A stretch of 64,000 nt of DNA, from assembly GCA_034521715.1 (NCBI GenBank), contig JAXHLY010000008.1, forward strand, positions 62,001-126,000, written 5' to 3'. The notes below the pieces were generated by a model, which saw only the letters and a program-made list of their open reading frames with translations, was not told where the DNA came from and did no database searches. This document shows positions 25,083-34,158 of this stretch, in pieces. The first letter of the stretch is position 1; each line of letters starts with the position of its first letter. This DNA is from Methylohalomonas sp034521715. GTDB lineage: Bacteria; Pseudomonadota; Gammaproteobacteria; Methylohalomonadales; Methylohalomonadaceae. The translations under genes were made by a program, and so were the position numbers.

Positions 25083-26002
25083 GCAGTCCGGGCGCCGTCT
25101 TTCATGAGGGGGAAGCCGAGTGCCTCGCGGCGGTTGTAATAGGCCTCGGCAACGGCCCGGGCCATGGCGCGGACGCGCAGAATATAGCGCTGGCGCTCGG
25201 TGACCGAGATCGCGCGCCGGGCGTCCAGCAGGTTGAATGTATGCGAGGCCTTGAGCATCTGTTCGTAGGCGGGCAGCGGCAGATCGTGCTCCAGCAGCCG
25301 CCGGCATTCCTTCTCGCAGTTGTCGAACCAGGGAAACAGGCTTTCCGTGTCGGCCTGCTCGAAGTTGTATTTCGACTGTTCCACCTCGTTCTGGTGATAA
25401 ATGTCACCGTAGGTGACCTTGCCTGCCGGTGTTTCGCACCAGACGAGATCGAACACGCTGTCGACTTCCTGCAGGTACATGGCAATGCGTTCCAGACCAT
25501 AGGTGATCTCACCGGCCACGGGTTTGCAGTCGAGACCGCCGACCTGCTGGAAGTAAGTGAACTGGCTGATCTCCATGCCGTTCAGCCAGACTTCCCAGCC
25601 GAGGCCCCAGGCGCCGAGGGTGGGTGATTCCCAGTCGTCCTCGACAAAGCGGATATCATGGACCAGCGTATCGACACCGAGCGAGCGCAGTGAATCCAGG
25701 TATTGATCCTGCATATCCTCGGGTGAGGGTTTCAGCAATACCTGGAGCTGGTAATAATGCTGCAGGCGGTTCGGGTTGTCACCGTAACGGCCATCGGTGG
25801 GCCGGCGCGATGGCTGTATGTAAGCCGCGTGCCATGGCTCCGGGCCGATGGCGCGCAGAAAAGTGGCGACGTGGAACGTGCCGGCGCCCATTTCCATATC
25901 ATAGGGCTGCTGGATAACGCAGCCGCGATCGGCCCAGTACTGCTGGAGGCGCAGGATAAGCGTCTGAAAATCCTGTGGGGGTGCTGCCACTTCGTCCGGC
26001 AT
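25079..26002 (-). CDS. glyQ: glycyl-tRNA synthetase alpha subunit
   Basis: 307 residues, full length and unbroken. Class II synthetase landmarks: CVIQQPYDMEMGAGTFHVAT, YIQPSRRPTDGRYGDNPNR and PVAGEITYGLERIAMYLQ. It holds the catalytic site that charges tRNA-Gly. First gene of the glyQ-glyS-gmhB-plsC run; the upstream spacer contains an interspersed repeat. Confidence 0.96.
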   Translation of the reverse strand: MPDEVAAPPQDFQTLILRLQQYWADRGCVIQQPYDMEMGAGTFHVATFLRAIGPEPWHAAYIQPSRRPTDGRYGDNPNRLQHYYQLQVLLKPSPEDMQDQYLDSLRSLGVDTLVHDIRFVEDDWESPTLGAWGLGWEVWLNGMEISQFTYFQQVGGLDCKPVAGEITYGLERIAMYLQEVDSVFDLVWCETPAGKVTYGDIYHQNEVEQSKYNFEQADTESLFPWFDNCEKECRRLLEHDLPLPAYEQMLKASHTFNLLDARRAISVTERQRYILRVRAMARAVAEAYYNRREALGFPLMKDGARTA

Positions 26003-26081
26003 GTTCGATCCAGCAAATGATTGAAGTCGGGCAGTATAGCCGAGCGCAGCGCAGAGTTAAAAAGCCGCCGTTGGCGCAGTT

Positions 26082-26162
26082 TGTCATCCCGAACGAACGT
26101 GAGGGATCTTGAGACACTGAAAAGACAGGATTTCTCAACCACTTCGTGGTTTCGAAATGACA
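26082..26162 (-). repeat. interspersed palindromic repeat, copy 2
   Basis: Reverse-strand copy of the element at 17246, with the same TGTCAT ends and CCACGAAGTGG core plus about 12 extra bases in the centre. It lies between glyQ and the DUF4340 gene, where no gene is seen. Confidence 0.9.
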
Positions 26163-26224
26163 ATACCGGCTATACGGACTCGGGGTTAATCCACCAGCGG
26201 AAAGCCGTGCCTCCTGACCATCCT

Positions 26225-27298
26225 TTACTCGGTTGTCGATATCCGCCGCGTATAGTCGTCCATGGTGGCGGTCAGGACCTCGAACTTGAAGGCCGGTATC
26301 TGATAGACCCAGTTGCCCAGGCGTTCCTGCAATTCCTGCGCTTCCGCCCCGATGGCAATCCGTTCGCCGGCGTCATCGTTAGCCGGTTTTGTCGCCTTGT
26401 TTTCCATGTCTGCATCGAAACTAAAGCGGAAATTGACGTAATGCCTGTCGTCTTTCCGGGTACTGCGGATATCGATAATCATGCCGCCGAAAGTGCGGAC
26501 CGTGGTTTCGACCGCCTGATCGAAAGAAAAGGTTTCCAGGGCACGGATATCACGCGCACTGATCTCCTGGAGCACGGAGCCAAAACGGTTCAGTGCCGTC
26601 CGTGACTGTACCCTGCGGTCGGACGGCAGATCGGCCAGCTGGAAGCCGGCCTCCGGGGATTCGCGATAGGCATGGACGATACCGCCGTCCGGATGCCGGA
26701 TGATCACTTCGCGCACCCGTTCCGAGGTTATGTTGACAATGTCCGGATTGAACCAGGCCGTCTTTTCCGCCGACGCCGGCGCCCGGCCCTCGACCAGCAG
26801 GGCATGCGCGGCATCGGGCTTGCGCACGTAAAGCCCGGTCTGGAGATTGGTCACCTTGCTGTTGCGCGACTTGCCGATAATGACGTCGGCGAGCACGTTG
26901 GCGTCTTCATCGGCAACCGTTACCTGAACCGAGTTACTGTCCGGCTGTGATGGATCCTGTACGTCAAGATAATGATAGAGATCCGGATTATCGGTTTTGC
27001 GTTCTTTTGTTTGCAGTTCCGTCAGGTTGATCAGCAGTGAGCGGACCTTGTCGAATAGCGCCGGGTAATCATCACTGTTGGCAATACGCCAGGTTTCACC
27101 GTCGCGTTCCAGAATGGTCTTGTGCCGGTTGCTGACCAGTGTAATGGAGGCGGCTTCATTGATGTTTTCCGACAGCGCCGGCAGCAATGATTCCTTGCTT
27201 ATGTAGGTGGGTGAACGATCCTTGCCGACAACAACGGCAGCGATGATCACTACCGTCAGCGTGATGGCAGCAAATGCGATCAGATTATTACGATTCAT
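26225..27298 (-). CDS. DUF4340 protein of a Gld-type ABC transporter operon
   Basis: 357 residues. An N-terminal membrane anchor (LIAFAAITLTVVIIAAVVVG) is followed by a long extracytoplasmic part with the DUF4340 pattern ITLVSNRHKTILERDGETWR and TGLYVRKPDAAHALLVEG. It is the last gene of the operon with the Gld-like auxiliary protein, permease and ATPase. DUF4340 commonly closes such operons, but its function is unknown. Confidence 0.87.
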   Translation of the reverse strand: MNRNNLIAFAAITLTVVIIAAVVVGKDRSPTYISKESLLPALSENINEAASITLVSNRHKTILERDGETWRIANSDDYPALFDKVRSLLINLTELQTKERKTDNPDLYHYLDVQDPSQPDSNSVQVTVADEDANVLADVIIGKSRNSKVTNLQTGLYVRKPDAAHALLVEGRAPASAEKTAWFNPDIVNITSERVREVIIRHPDGGIVHAYRESPEAGFQLADLPSDRRVQSRTALNRFGSVLQEISARDIRALETFSFDQAVETTVRTFGGMIIDIRSTRKDDRHYVNFRFSFDADMENKATKPANDDAGERIAIGAEAQELQERLGNWVYQIPAFKFEVLTATMDDYTRRISTTE

Positions 27299-27322
27299 GT
27301 GTCGCCCCGTTAACCCGTTGCT

Positions 27323-29191
27323 TCATGTGCGTTTTCGAGAATAGACTCGATAGAGGCCGATACCGACAGCAACAAGTGCGATCAGCAACGGTATCAGGCC
27401 GATGTTGATAAAACGCAGTCGTGACGCCAGCTGTTCGATATCCTTTTTCAGGTTATGCTGCACTTCACGCAGTTCCTTGCGGACTTCCATCTGTTCGCGA
27501 CGTGTCTTTTCGATCTTCTCGGCCTGTTCCTTACTCATGATCAGACCGGACATGCCGCTTTCCTGCTGCAGCTCCTCTATGTCCGCCTGGGCCTGTTGCA
27601 GTTTGTTTTGCAGCTGCTGCTCGCGTTCCCGGTAATCGGCCTCGGCGGCACGGCGAATACGCTCCACAACTTCAAATGGCCGGTCGAAGGTGCCACGGCT
27701 GCGCAGGCTGATCAGATCGGTGTTGCCCGCCAGGTTATCCAGGGCATTGGTAATGAAGTCCCCATTGTCGGCGATCGGTTGCGGCACCTTCATGCCGTAA
27801 TAATCCTGTTCGCGTACCCAGAAGCGGTCATTAATGATATCCGTATCGGCAACGACGACGGCATTGATATTGCCCTCACTGACGTAATCCGGGTCTTCCT
27901 CGCGCCCGTGCCTGCCTTCCTGCAATGGTTTGCCATCGGGGAATGCGGTTTTGACGGGTCCGCTGATGCGCGCGGCGAGGGTGTAACGTTCCCCGCTCGG
28001 CTCGAAATTGTCGATGATGATGGTCGGGTCGCGCTGCAGAATGATGAGATCACGTTCCAGGATGGTTGACCGGGTCGATGTCTGCAGCAGAGGCTCAATG
28101 GTCAATTCGCTGTCGGGCAGTTTCTCGATATAACTGCTGGTGCCGAGCTGAACCTGGTTGAGTTCACTGGTAATGAAATCGTCCTGGTTGAGGTTATCCT
28201 GAGTCAACTGCAGCCAGGGCAGGTAGGGTATTTCCTGGGCACCGCGCTGGCCGCGATGCTGAACCCGTATGGCGGCCTGCATGTCGCCGACAATCTTCTC
28301 CTGCGGGATATTGATGCCCCAGGGCTCAAACAGCCTGGTAAAATCCGAATCGCGGTCCGGCATGGCCAGCGGGTTGTCCTTGCTGGGTGGTGTCTGATCG
28401 GCCTCTGCAAATGGATCGACCAGTACCATCAGCTTGCCGCCTTTCAGTACAAACTGGTCGATGGCATAGAGTGTGGTGTCGTCCAGCGTTTTGGGGTGCA
28501 CCACCATCAGGACTTCAATATCGTTACTGATAAAGGAAGCATCCGTTTCCAGCTCACGGACCTCGAAGAACTCGCGCATCACGCGGATAATGGAGGTGGC
28601 CACCGCCCCGCGTTCACCCCCGCCCTTGAACAGGGGCAGATCGCCGATGACACCGACAACCTGGCGTTCCGGATTGGCGAGTTTGTAAACCATTTTCGAG
28701 AGTTCATATTCAAGCGCGCTTTCCCGGTTCGGGGCAAAGAACGGAATAACCTCTGTGTCGTCGATGGAGTTGCTGCCGACCAGGCCGAAATAGGCCTGCT
28801 CACCGGCGTTGCCGACCTGCATGCTTCGCAGGCCTTCGGCCACGGCCGCATCTTCGGCATCAGTAAAGGGTTTGGGATCGATGACCTCCAGGTGCAGCAT
28901 GCCGTCCGAGTTGGCGACATATTCCCGCAGCATATCGCGAACACGCACGCCGTAATTGACCAGTTGCGGGTAACCCAGCAACTGCTCGCGCGAAAAGTAC
29001 ATGCGCAGGGTGATGGGCTCGTCAATATCGTCGAGAATATTCAGTGTACCTTCCGACAGCGTATAGAGACTGTCTTCGGTCAGATCGAGGCGCCAGTTGG
29101 TGACCAGCGTATTGACAATAATATTGATCGAAATGAACAGGCAGGCCGCCAGTACAAGACCGGTCCCGGATGTGAGTTGCTTGCTGCGCAT
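27323..29191 (-). CDS. GldG-like ABC transporter auxiliary protein
   Basis: 622 residues. A membrane helix at the start (GLVLAACLFISINIIVNTLV) and another at the end (LRFINIGLIPLLIALVAVGI) flank a large periplasmic region of the ABC_transp_aux type (LDLTEDSLYTLSEGTLNILD near the start; VLKGGKLMVLVDPFAEAD). A long coiled coil precedes the last helix (EREQQLQNKLQQAQADIEEL). Homologues in Bacteroidetes are GldG of gliding motility; in proteobacteria the substrate is unknown. Confidence 0.87.
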   Translation of the reverse strand: MRSKQLTSGTGLVLAACLFISINIIVNTLVTNWRLDLTEDSLYTLSEGTLNILDDIDEPITLRMYFSREQLLGYPQLVNYGVRVRDMLREYVANSDGMLHLEVIDPKPFTDAEDAAVAEGLRSMQVGNAGEQAYFGLVGSNSIDDTEVIPFFAPNRESALEYELSKMVYKLANPERQVVGVIGDLPLFKGGGERGAVATSIIRVMREFFEVRELETDASFISNDIEVLMVVHPKTLDDTTLYAIDQFVLKGGKLMVLVDPFAEADQTPPSKDNPLAMPDRDSDFTRLFEPWGINIPQEKIVGDMQAAIRVQHRGQRGAQEIPYLPWLQLTQDNLNQDDFITSELNQVQLGTSSYIEKLPDSELTIEPLLQTSTRSTILERDLIILQRDPTIIIDNFEPSGERYTLAARISGPVKTAFPDGKPLQEGRHGREEDPDYVSEGNINAVVVADTDIINDRFWVREQDYYGMKVPQPIADNGDFITNALDNLAGNTDLISLRSRGTFDRPFEVVERIRRAAEADYREREQQLQNKLQQAQADIEELQQESGMSGLIMSKEQAEKIEKTRREQMEVRKELREVQHNLKKDIEQLASRLRFINIGLIPLLIALVAVGIGLYRVYSRKRT

Positions 29192-29199
29192 GGTCGTAA

Positions 29200-29934
29200 T
29201 CAGCTCGCCTTCTTTGCTTCAATGGTCACGATATTGGCATACAGCCAGAAGGCAATCAGTGTGGTGAAGAAAATCAGGTCGCGCGCATCGATCACGCCCT
29301 TCTTGATGGAATCGAAGTGCGTGAAGAAACTGAATGACGCAATCACGTCGACGATTGCCTGCGGCGCCCAGCCCTTGAAGAAATCCAGTACGAGCGGAAA
29401 GCCGCTGAGCAGGAACAGGAAGCAGATAACGACGCTGACGACAAAGGCGATGACCTGGCTCTTGGTTAGTGCCGAGATGCACGAACCGATCGACAGGAAA
29501 CCACCGGCCATCAGCAGACTGCCGATATAGCCGGCCACGATCACGGTATTGTCCGGATTACCGAGATAATTGACTGTCAACCACATGGGGAAGGTCAGTG
29601 CCAGTGCGACAGCGCTGAACGCCCATGCGGCGAGAAACTTGCCGATGACCGCCTCGGTAACGGAAACCGGCAGAGTCATCAGCAGTTCGATCGTGCCGCT
29701 CTTGCGTTCTTCCGACCACAGGCGCATGGCGATTGCCGGTATCAGGAACAGGTACAGCCACGGATGAAAATTGAAAAACGGCTGCAGGTCGGCCTGGTTG
29801 CGTTCAAAAAACGAACCCAGGTAAAACGTGAAAATGCCGGTGAGGAATAAGAAGATAACAATAAAAACATAGGCCACCGGCGTGGCGAAATAACCGATAA
29901 ATTCACGTTTGAATATTGCCAGGATATTACGCAT
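29200..29934 (-). CDS. ABC-2 type permease, GldF-like
   Basis: 244 residues with six membrane helices, typical of ABC-2 permeases (AIFKREFIGYFATPVAYVFI at the start; RLWSEERKSGTIELLMTLPV in the middle, a family landmark). One base separates it from the ATPase gene upstream, and eight bases from the auxiliary gene downstream. Confidence 0.9.
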   Translation of the reverse strand: MRNILAIFKREFIGYFATPVAYVFIVIFLFLTGIFTFYLGSFFERNQADLQPFFNFHPWLYLFLIPAIAMRLWSEERKSGTIELLMTLPVSVTEAVIGKFLAAWAFSAVALALTFPMWLTVNYLGNPDNTVIVAGYIGSLLMAGGFLSIGSCISALTKSQVIAFVVSVVICFLFLLSGFPLVLDFFKGWAPQAIVDVIASFSFFTHFDSIKKGVIDARDLIFFTTLIAFWLYANIVTIEAKKAS

Positions 29935-30918
29935 TCAGGCCGCCCTGTTGCTGAATTCGCGTTGGCTTTCCTGGCCGTGCGGCAGAGTGATCTGGCGGAA
30001 TACGTCGTCCAGTCGGCCGGCTTCCACCTGCAGTGACTGTACGGCCCAGTTATGACTGTGCAGGGTTTTGCTGATTGCGGTAATGATCTCGCGACCGCCG
30101 TGCGGCACCGTCAGCAGCGTGACCCGATCGCCACGTTCGGCGATACGCTCAACACGTTCGACATCGTCCAGGCTGCCGATAACGGATTCGGCCTCGGTAG
30201 CGGTGGCCTTGTCGATCACCAGCGTTACGGCGTTGTGCATGTCGGAACGCGCCTGCAATTCGACAGGGGTCCCGTCGAACAGTATCCGGCCGGCCGCGAT
30301 AATCACCGCACGTGAACAGACTGCGTCGACCTCTTCGAGAATGTGTGTGGAAATAACGATTGCCTTGTGGGCGGCCATTTCGCTGATCAGCATGCGCACT
30401 TCATGCTTCTGATTCGGATCGAGGCCGTCGGTCGGTTCGTCCATGATCAGGATTTCCGGATCATGCACCAGGGCCTGTGCCAGGCCGACGCGGCGCTTGT
30501 AGCCCTTGGACAGGGTTTCAATGGTTTGATCGACCACGCTTTCCAGATGAATCTTGTCGATAACATCCCTGATGCGTGACTGGCGCTGGGCGCTCGGTAT
30601 GCCGCGCACCTCGGCAATGAACTCCAGGAAATTCGTGACTGGCATCTCGCCGTAGCAGGGAGCGCCCTCGGGAAGGTAACCGATACGCTGCTTGACCTGA
30701 ATGGGATCGGTGAGGACGTCGTAACCGGCGACGCGAATGCCGCCGCTGGTTGGCTCAAGAAAGCCCGTGATCATTTTCATGGTGGTCGACTTGCCGGCGC
30801 CGTTGGGGCCGAGAAAGCCAAGTACTTCGCCGCGCTGCACGTTGAACGATACATTATTTACGGCATGTAACAGGCCGAAGCGTTTGTGCAGTCCGCTGAC
30901 TTCGATCAGGGTATCCAT
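29935..30918 (-). CDS. ABC transporter ATPase, GldA-like
   Basis: 327 residues. Walker A is GPNGAGKSTTMKMI, the signature is ETLSKGYKRRVGLAQAL, Walker B is ILIMDEPTDGLDPNQ. The switch His follows in VISTHILEEVDAV. It powers the permease next to it. It is the first gene of the four-gene Gld-type operon; the interspersed repeat copy 3 lies upstream. Confidence 0.92.
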   Translation of the reverse strand: MDTLIEVSGLHKRFGLLHAVNNVSFNVQRGEVLGFLGPNGAGKSTTMKMITGFLEPTSGGIRVAGYDVLTDPIQVKQRIGYLPEGAPCYGEMPVTNFLEFIAEVRGIPSAQRQSRIRDVIDKIHLESVVDQTIETLSKGYKRRVGLAQALVHDPEILIMDEPTDGLDPNQKHEVRMLISEMAAHKAIVISTHILEEVDAVCSRAVIIAAGRILFDGTPVELQARSDMHNAVTLVIDKATATEAESVIGSLDDVERVERIAERGDRVTLLTVPHGGREIITAISKTLHSHNWAVQSLQVEAGRLDDVFRQITLPHGQESQREFSNRAA

Positions 30919-31235
30919 GATGACTCTGCCGACCGGTGGTCCGGTCTTTGTCGTTAGAAGTTATTAACCGCTGTCCGGGGATACTGAAAACATACGCCCC
31001 GTGGCCGGAGTGCGCTTATTCTCCATACTGCGCGCAAACCGTCAAACCATAATGGGGCTGAGCGGTGAATCAGTCTGAACCAGTAAACTCAACCCTGTCA
31101 TTTCGAAACCACGAAGTGGTTGAGAAATCTTGTCTTTTGGAGTCCAGATTCCCTCACGTTCGTTCGGGATGACAACCACACTATGCTATGGACCTGCCGT
31201 GGCCGGCCGGGTTCAGCGGGGCGAATCTTCTCTGG
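30919..31235. other. intergenic region upstream of the Gld-type operon
   Basis: 317 bases without a gene. It contains copy 3 of the interspersed repeat (31096-31174), and must contain the promoter of the leftward ABC operon near 30919-30990, though I see no clear box. Confidence 0.6.
31096..31174 (+). repeat. interspersed palindromic repeat, copy 3
   Basis: TGTCATTTCGAAACCACGAA at the start and CGTTCGTTCGGGATGACA at the end, as in copy 1, with a different 15-20 base centre. Confidence 0.9.
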
Positions 31236-32117
31236 TTATTTCGGGCCTTCCCGATGCAAACGCTGCTTGAGGCGGTACAGCGCGGAAATATCCTCATCGC
31301 CATGGCCTTCTTCCATCAGCTTCCGGTAATGAATCAGCGTCATCTCCACCAGCGGCAGGCTGATGCCGGTTTTTTCCAGCGCCATCGAACGGCAGATTTC
31401 CAGGTCCTTGTGATGCAGGCCGAGCTTGAAGCCGGGATCAAAAACACCCTTGAGCATGGTTTTGCCGCGATGCTGGACGAACCAGTTGCCGGCGGCACCG
31501 GCGGAAACGACGTCGACGACCTTGTCCATGTCCAGGCCGAGACTCTCGCCGAAGGCCAGCGCCTCGGTGACGGCCTGGTTAATGCCGGCGGCCATCAATT
31601 GATTGACCGCCTTGGTGGCCTGGCCGGCCCCGGATTCACCCATGTGAATGACGTTGCCGGCAATGGCCTCCAGTGCCGGCCGCGCAATTTCCAGGCCCTC
31701 GGCATCACCGCCCACCATGGTTACCAGCGTGCCCTGGCGCGCGCCCTCGACGCCGCCGGAAACCGGACAGTCGAGGAAGAAGGCGCCTTCTCCCCGGAGT
31801 CGGGCAGCGGCCGCCCGGGCGGTACCGGCATTGACGGTGGAGGTATCCGCGACCACGGCACCGGACTGGATGCCGCCCAGCAGCTGATCCACCACATCGA
31901 GGACGTCCTCGTCGCGTGACACGCAGGTGATGATGACATCGCACAGGCCGGCGAGCTGTGCCGGGTTGTCCGCCACCTGGCAGCCGGTTTCGGCGGCGAG
32001 CGTTTCCGCCTTGTCCGGACTGCGGTTCCAGACGCCGGCCAGCAGGCCGTGCTTGTGCAGGTTACGGGCCATATGGGCGCCCATGGCGCCCAGGCCGATG
32101 ACCCCGGTTTTGATCAT
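31236..32117 (-). CDS. NAD(P)-dependent beta-hydroxyacid dehydrogenase
   Basis: 293 residues. The Rossmann motif GVIGLGAMGAHMARNL, the substrate-binding DCPVSGGVEGARQGTL and the catalytic Lys region GAGQATKAVNQLM mark the 3-hydroxyisobutyrate dehydrogenase family. Members act on hydroxyisobutyrate, tartronate semialdehyde, succinic semialdehyde and similar; the substrate is not clear here. Full length. Confidence 0.9.
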   Translation of the reverse strand: MIKTGVIGLGAMGAHMARNLHKHGLLAGVWNRSPDKAETLAAETGCQVADNPAQLAGLCDVIITCVSRDEDVLDVVDQLLGGIQSGAVVADTSTVNAGTARAAAARLRGEGAFFLDCPVSGGVEGARQGTLVTMVGGDAEGLEIARPALEAIAGNVIHMGESGAGQATKAVNQLMAAGINQAVTEALAFGESLGLDMDKVVDVVSAGAAGNWFVQHRGKTMLKGVFDPGFKLGLHHKDLEICRSMALEKTGISLPLVEMTLIHYRKLMEEGHGDEDISALYRLKQRLHREGPK

Positions 32118-32225
32118 GGTTTACTGGTTGACTGGTTGATTGGTTGACTGGTTAATTGGTTAATTAGTCGTTAGGTTATCAGGCTGCTTTCCAATCAACC
32201 AGTTAACTAATGAACCAATTAACCA
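32118..32225. repeat. inverted clusters of the GGTTAATT word
   Basis: About seven units of TGGTTGAT/TGGTTAAT (32121-32165) are followed by the reverse-complement words AATCAACCAG, AACTAATGAACC and AATTAACC (32193-32225), so the spacer can fold on itself. It lies between two leftward genes. Confidence 0.8.
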
Positions 32226-34145
32226 TCATTCTTCCAGATAACTATACCCATCCAGTCCCTGCATTAAATATCCCAGGCATTGTTCACGGCTGCCGGCATC
32301 AAGGCCGGATTCGTTAATGCGCCGGGTAAATGTCTGCTGCAGGTTGGCGACATCCATCTGTACGTAACGCAGCAGGTCGGCAACGGTGTCGCCGCCGTGT
32401 GCACCGGCGAGGCTGTAGCCACCGTCATCCCCGAGTTCAACGTTGACCGATCCGGTGTCTCCAAACAGGTTGTGTATGTCACCCAGTATTTCCTGGTAGG
32501 CACCCAGCAGGAAGATACCGAGCAGGTAGGATTCATCCGCATCGGGCTTGTGCAGCGGCAGGCTGGTTTCGATGCCTTCACCGTCGACATACATGTCCAC
32601 ACGACCGTCGGAATCGCAGGTCAGGTCCTCGATCAGCGCGCGGCGTGACGGCCATTCCTGCAGCCGGTGCAGCGGCACGATCGGAAACACCTGTTCGATG
32701 GCCCAGCTGTCGGGCAGGCTCTGGAACAGGGAAAAGTTGCAGAAATACTTGTCGGCCAGGCGTTCGTTCAGTTCATCCAGGACTTCGCGCTGGGCGGCAT
32801 CATCGTAACGCAGCCACTGCCGCACCTGGCGGGCAATGGCATAGAAGATGGCCTCGGCATGGGCACGGTCTTGCAGGCTGATGACGCCATAGGTAAACAT
32901 TTCGCGGGCGCGGTCCAGATCGTTTAAGGCTGCGTAATAGCTGAGCAGGGCAGTGCGTTCCTCCAGGGTCGTCAGTATCTGCCACAGGTCGTGCAGTACC
33001 AGCGGCTCGTCCCCGGTCGGTGGTTGCGGACGGCTGCTGCCGGGTGCCGGATCCACATCAATAACATTGGTAATCAGCAGGGCATGATGCGCGGTCAGGG
33101 CGCGGCCCGATTCCGTAATGATATCCGGCGCCGGCAGGCCGCGTTCATTGGCGATCTCGCCCAGGGCCCGGACCACGGCATCGGCATAGGCGCCGATGGT
33201 GTAGTTCATGGAACAGGCGTTGCGCGAGCCGGTGCCCTCGTAATCCACGCCCAGGCCGCCACCGACATCGACTGTCGTCAATGGCGCCCCGAGGCCGCGC
33301 AGTTCGGCGTAATAGCGCGCGCCTTCACGGATGGCGCGCTGGATCTGCTGGATATCAGTGACCTGGGAGCCGATGTGGAAATGCAGCAGCTGCAGGCAGT
33401 CACCCAGCTGCGCCTGCTGCAGGCGTTCATAGGCTTGCAGGACCTGGCCGGCCGCGAGGCCGAATTTCGACTTCTCGCCGCCGGAGTTCTGCCACTTGCC
33501 GGCGCCGACCGAGGCCAGCCGCAGTCGCATGCCCAGCAGCGGCCGGATGTTCATCTCTCTGCTGCAGTCGATGACCAGTTCCAGCTCGGACAGCTTCTCG
33601 ATGACGATATGGACCCTGAGTCCCATCTGCTGGCCGATCAGTGCCAGGCGGATGTATTCATGGTCCTTGTAGCCGTTGCAGATGATGGTGCTGCCGGTAT
33701 CGGCCAGCGCCAGCAGGCACAGCAGTTCCGGCTTGCTGCCGGCCTCAAGCCCGATGCATTTGCCACCGTGGTCGATGATCTGTTCCACGACCCGGCGCTG
33801 CTGATTCACCTTGATCGGGTAAACCAGCGTGTAACGGCCGGCGTAACCATGCTGGTTGATGGCCTCGTTGAAGGCGCCGCAGATGGTATCGATGCGGTGT
33901 GAAAGAATATCCGGAAACCGCACCAGCACCGGCAGGGGCAGGCCGCTGGCCGTGATCTCGCCGGCGAGCCGGTACAGGTCAATGGCCGCACCGTGCTTGC
34001 CGTGCGGCTGGACCTGCAGGTGGCCGTTACCGGCGATATCAAAATAGCCGCCGGTCCATGCGGGGATGTGATACAGCGCGCGCGAGCGTTCAATGCTCCA
34101 GCGGACCGTTCCCGCCTGCTGCTGCGTCGGCTGTGGTGTGTTCAT
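32226..34145 (-). CDS. speA: biosynthetic arginine decarboxylase
   Basis: 639 residues from ATG 34145, close to the usual 630-660. PLP Lys is in YPIKVNQQRRVVEQI, and the glycine-rich phosphate site in TVDVGGGLGVDYEGTGSRNA. It converts arginine to agmatine, the first step of the polyamine route completed here by SpeE. The frame extends upstream to 34208, but that part overlaps the preceding gene's end and is not conserved. Agmatine-processing genes are not in the window. Confidence 0.94.
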   Translation of the reverse strand: MNTPQPTQQQAGTVRWSIERSRALYHIPAWTGGYFDIAGNGHLQVQPHGKHGAAIDLYRLAGEITASGLPLPVLVRFPDILSHRIDTICGAFNEAINQHGYAGRYTLVYPIKVNQQRRVVEQIIDHGGKCIGLEAGSKPELLCLLALADTGSTIICNGYKDHEYIRLALIGQQMGLRVHIVIEKLSELELVIDCSREMNIRPLLGMRLRLASVGAGKWQNSGGEKSKFGLAAGQVLQAYERLQQAQLGDCLQLLHFHIGSQVTDIQQIQRAIREGARYYAELRGLGAPLTTVDVGGGLGVDYEGTGSRNACSMNYTIGAYADAVVRALGEIANERGLPAPDIITESGRALTAHHALLITNVIDVDPAPGSSRPQPPTGDEPLVLHDLWQILTTLEERTALLSYYAALNDLDRAREMFTYGVISLQDRAHAEAIFYAIARQVRQWLRYDDAAQREVLDELNERLADKYFCNFSLFQSLPDSWAIEQVFPIVPLHRLQEWPSRRALIEDLTCDSDGRVDMYVDGEGIETSLPLHKPDADESYLLGIFLLGAYQEILGDIHNLFGDTGSVNVELGDDGGYSLAGAHGGDTVADLLRYVQMDVANLQQTFTRRINESGLDAGSREQCLGYLMQGLDGYSYLEE

Positions 34146-34158
34146 TGACGGCGGGCCT

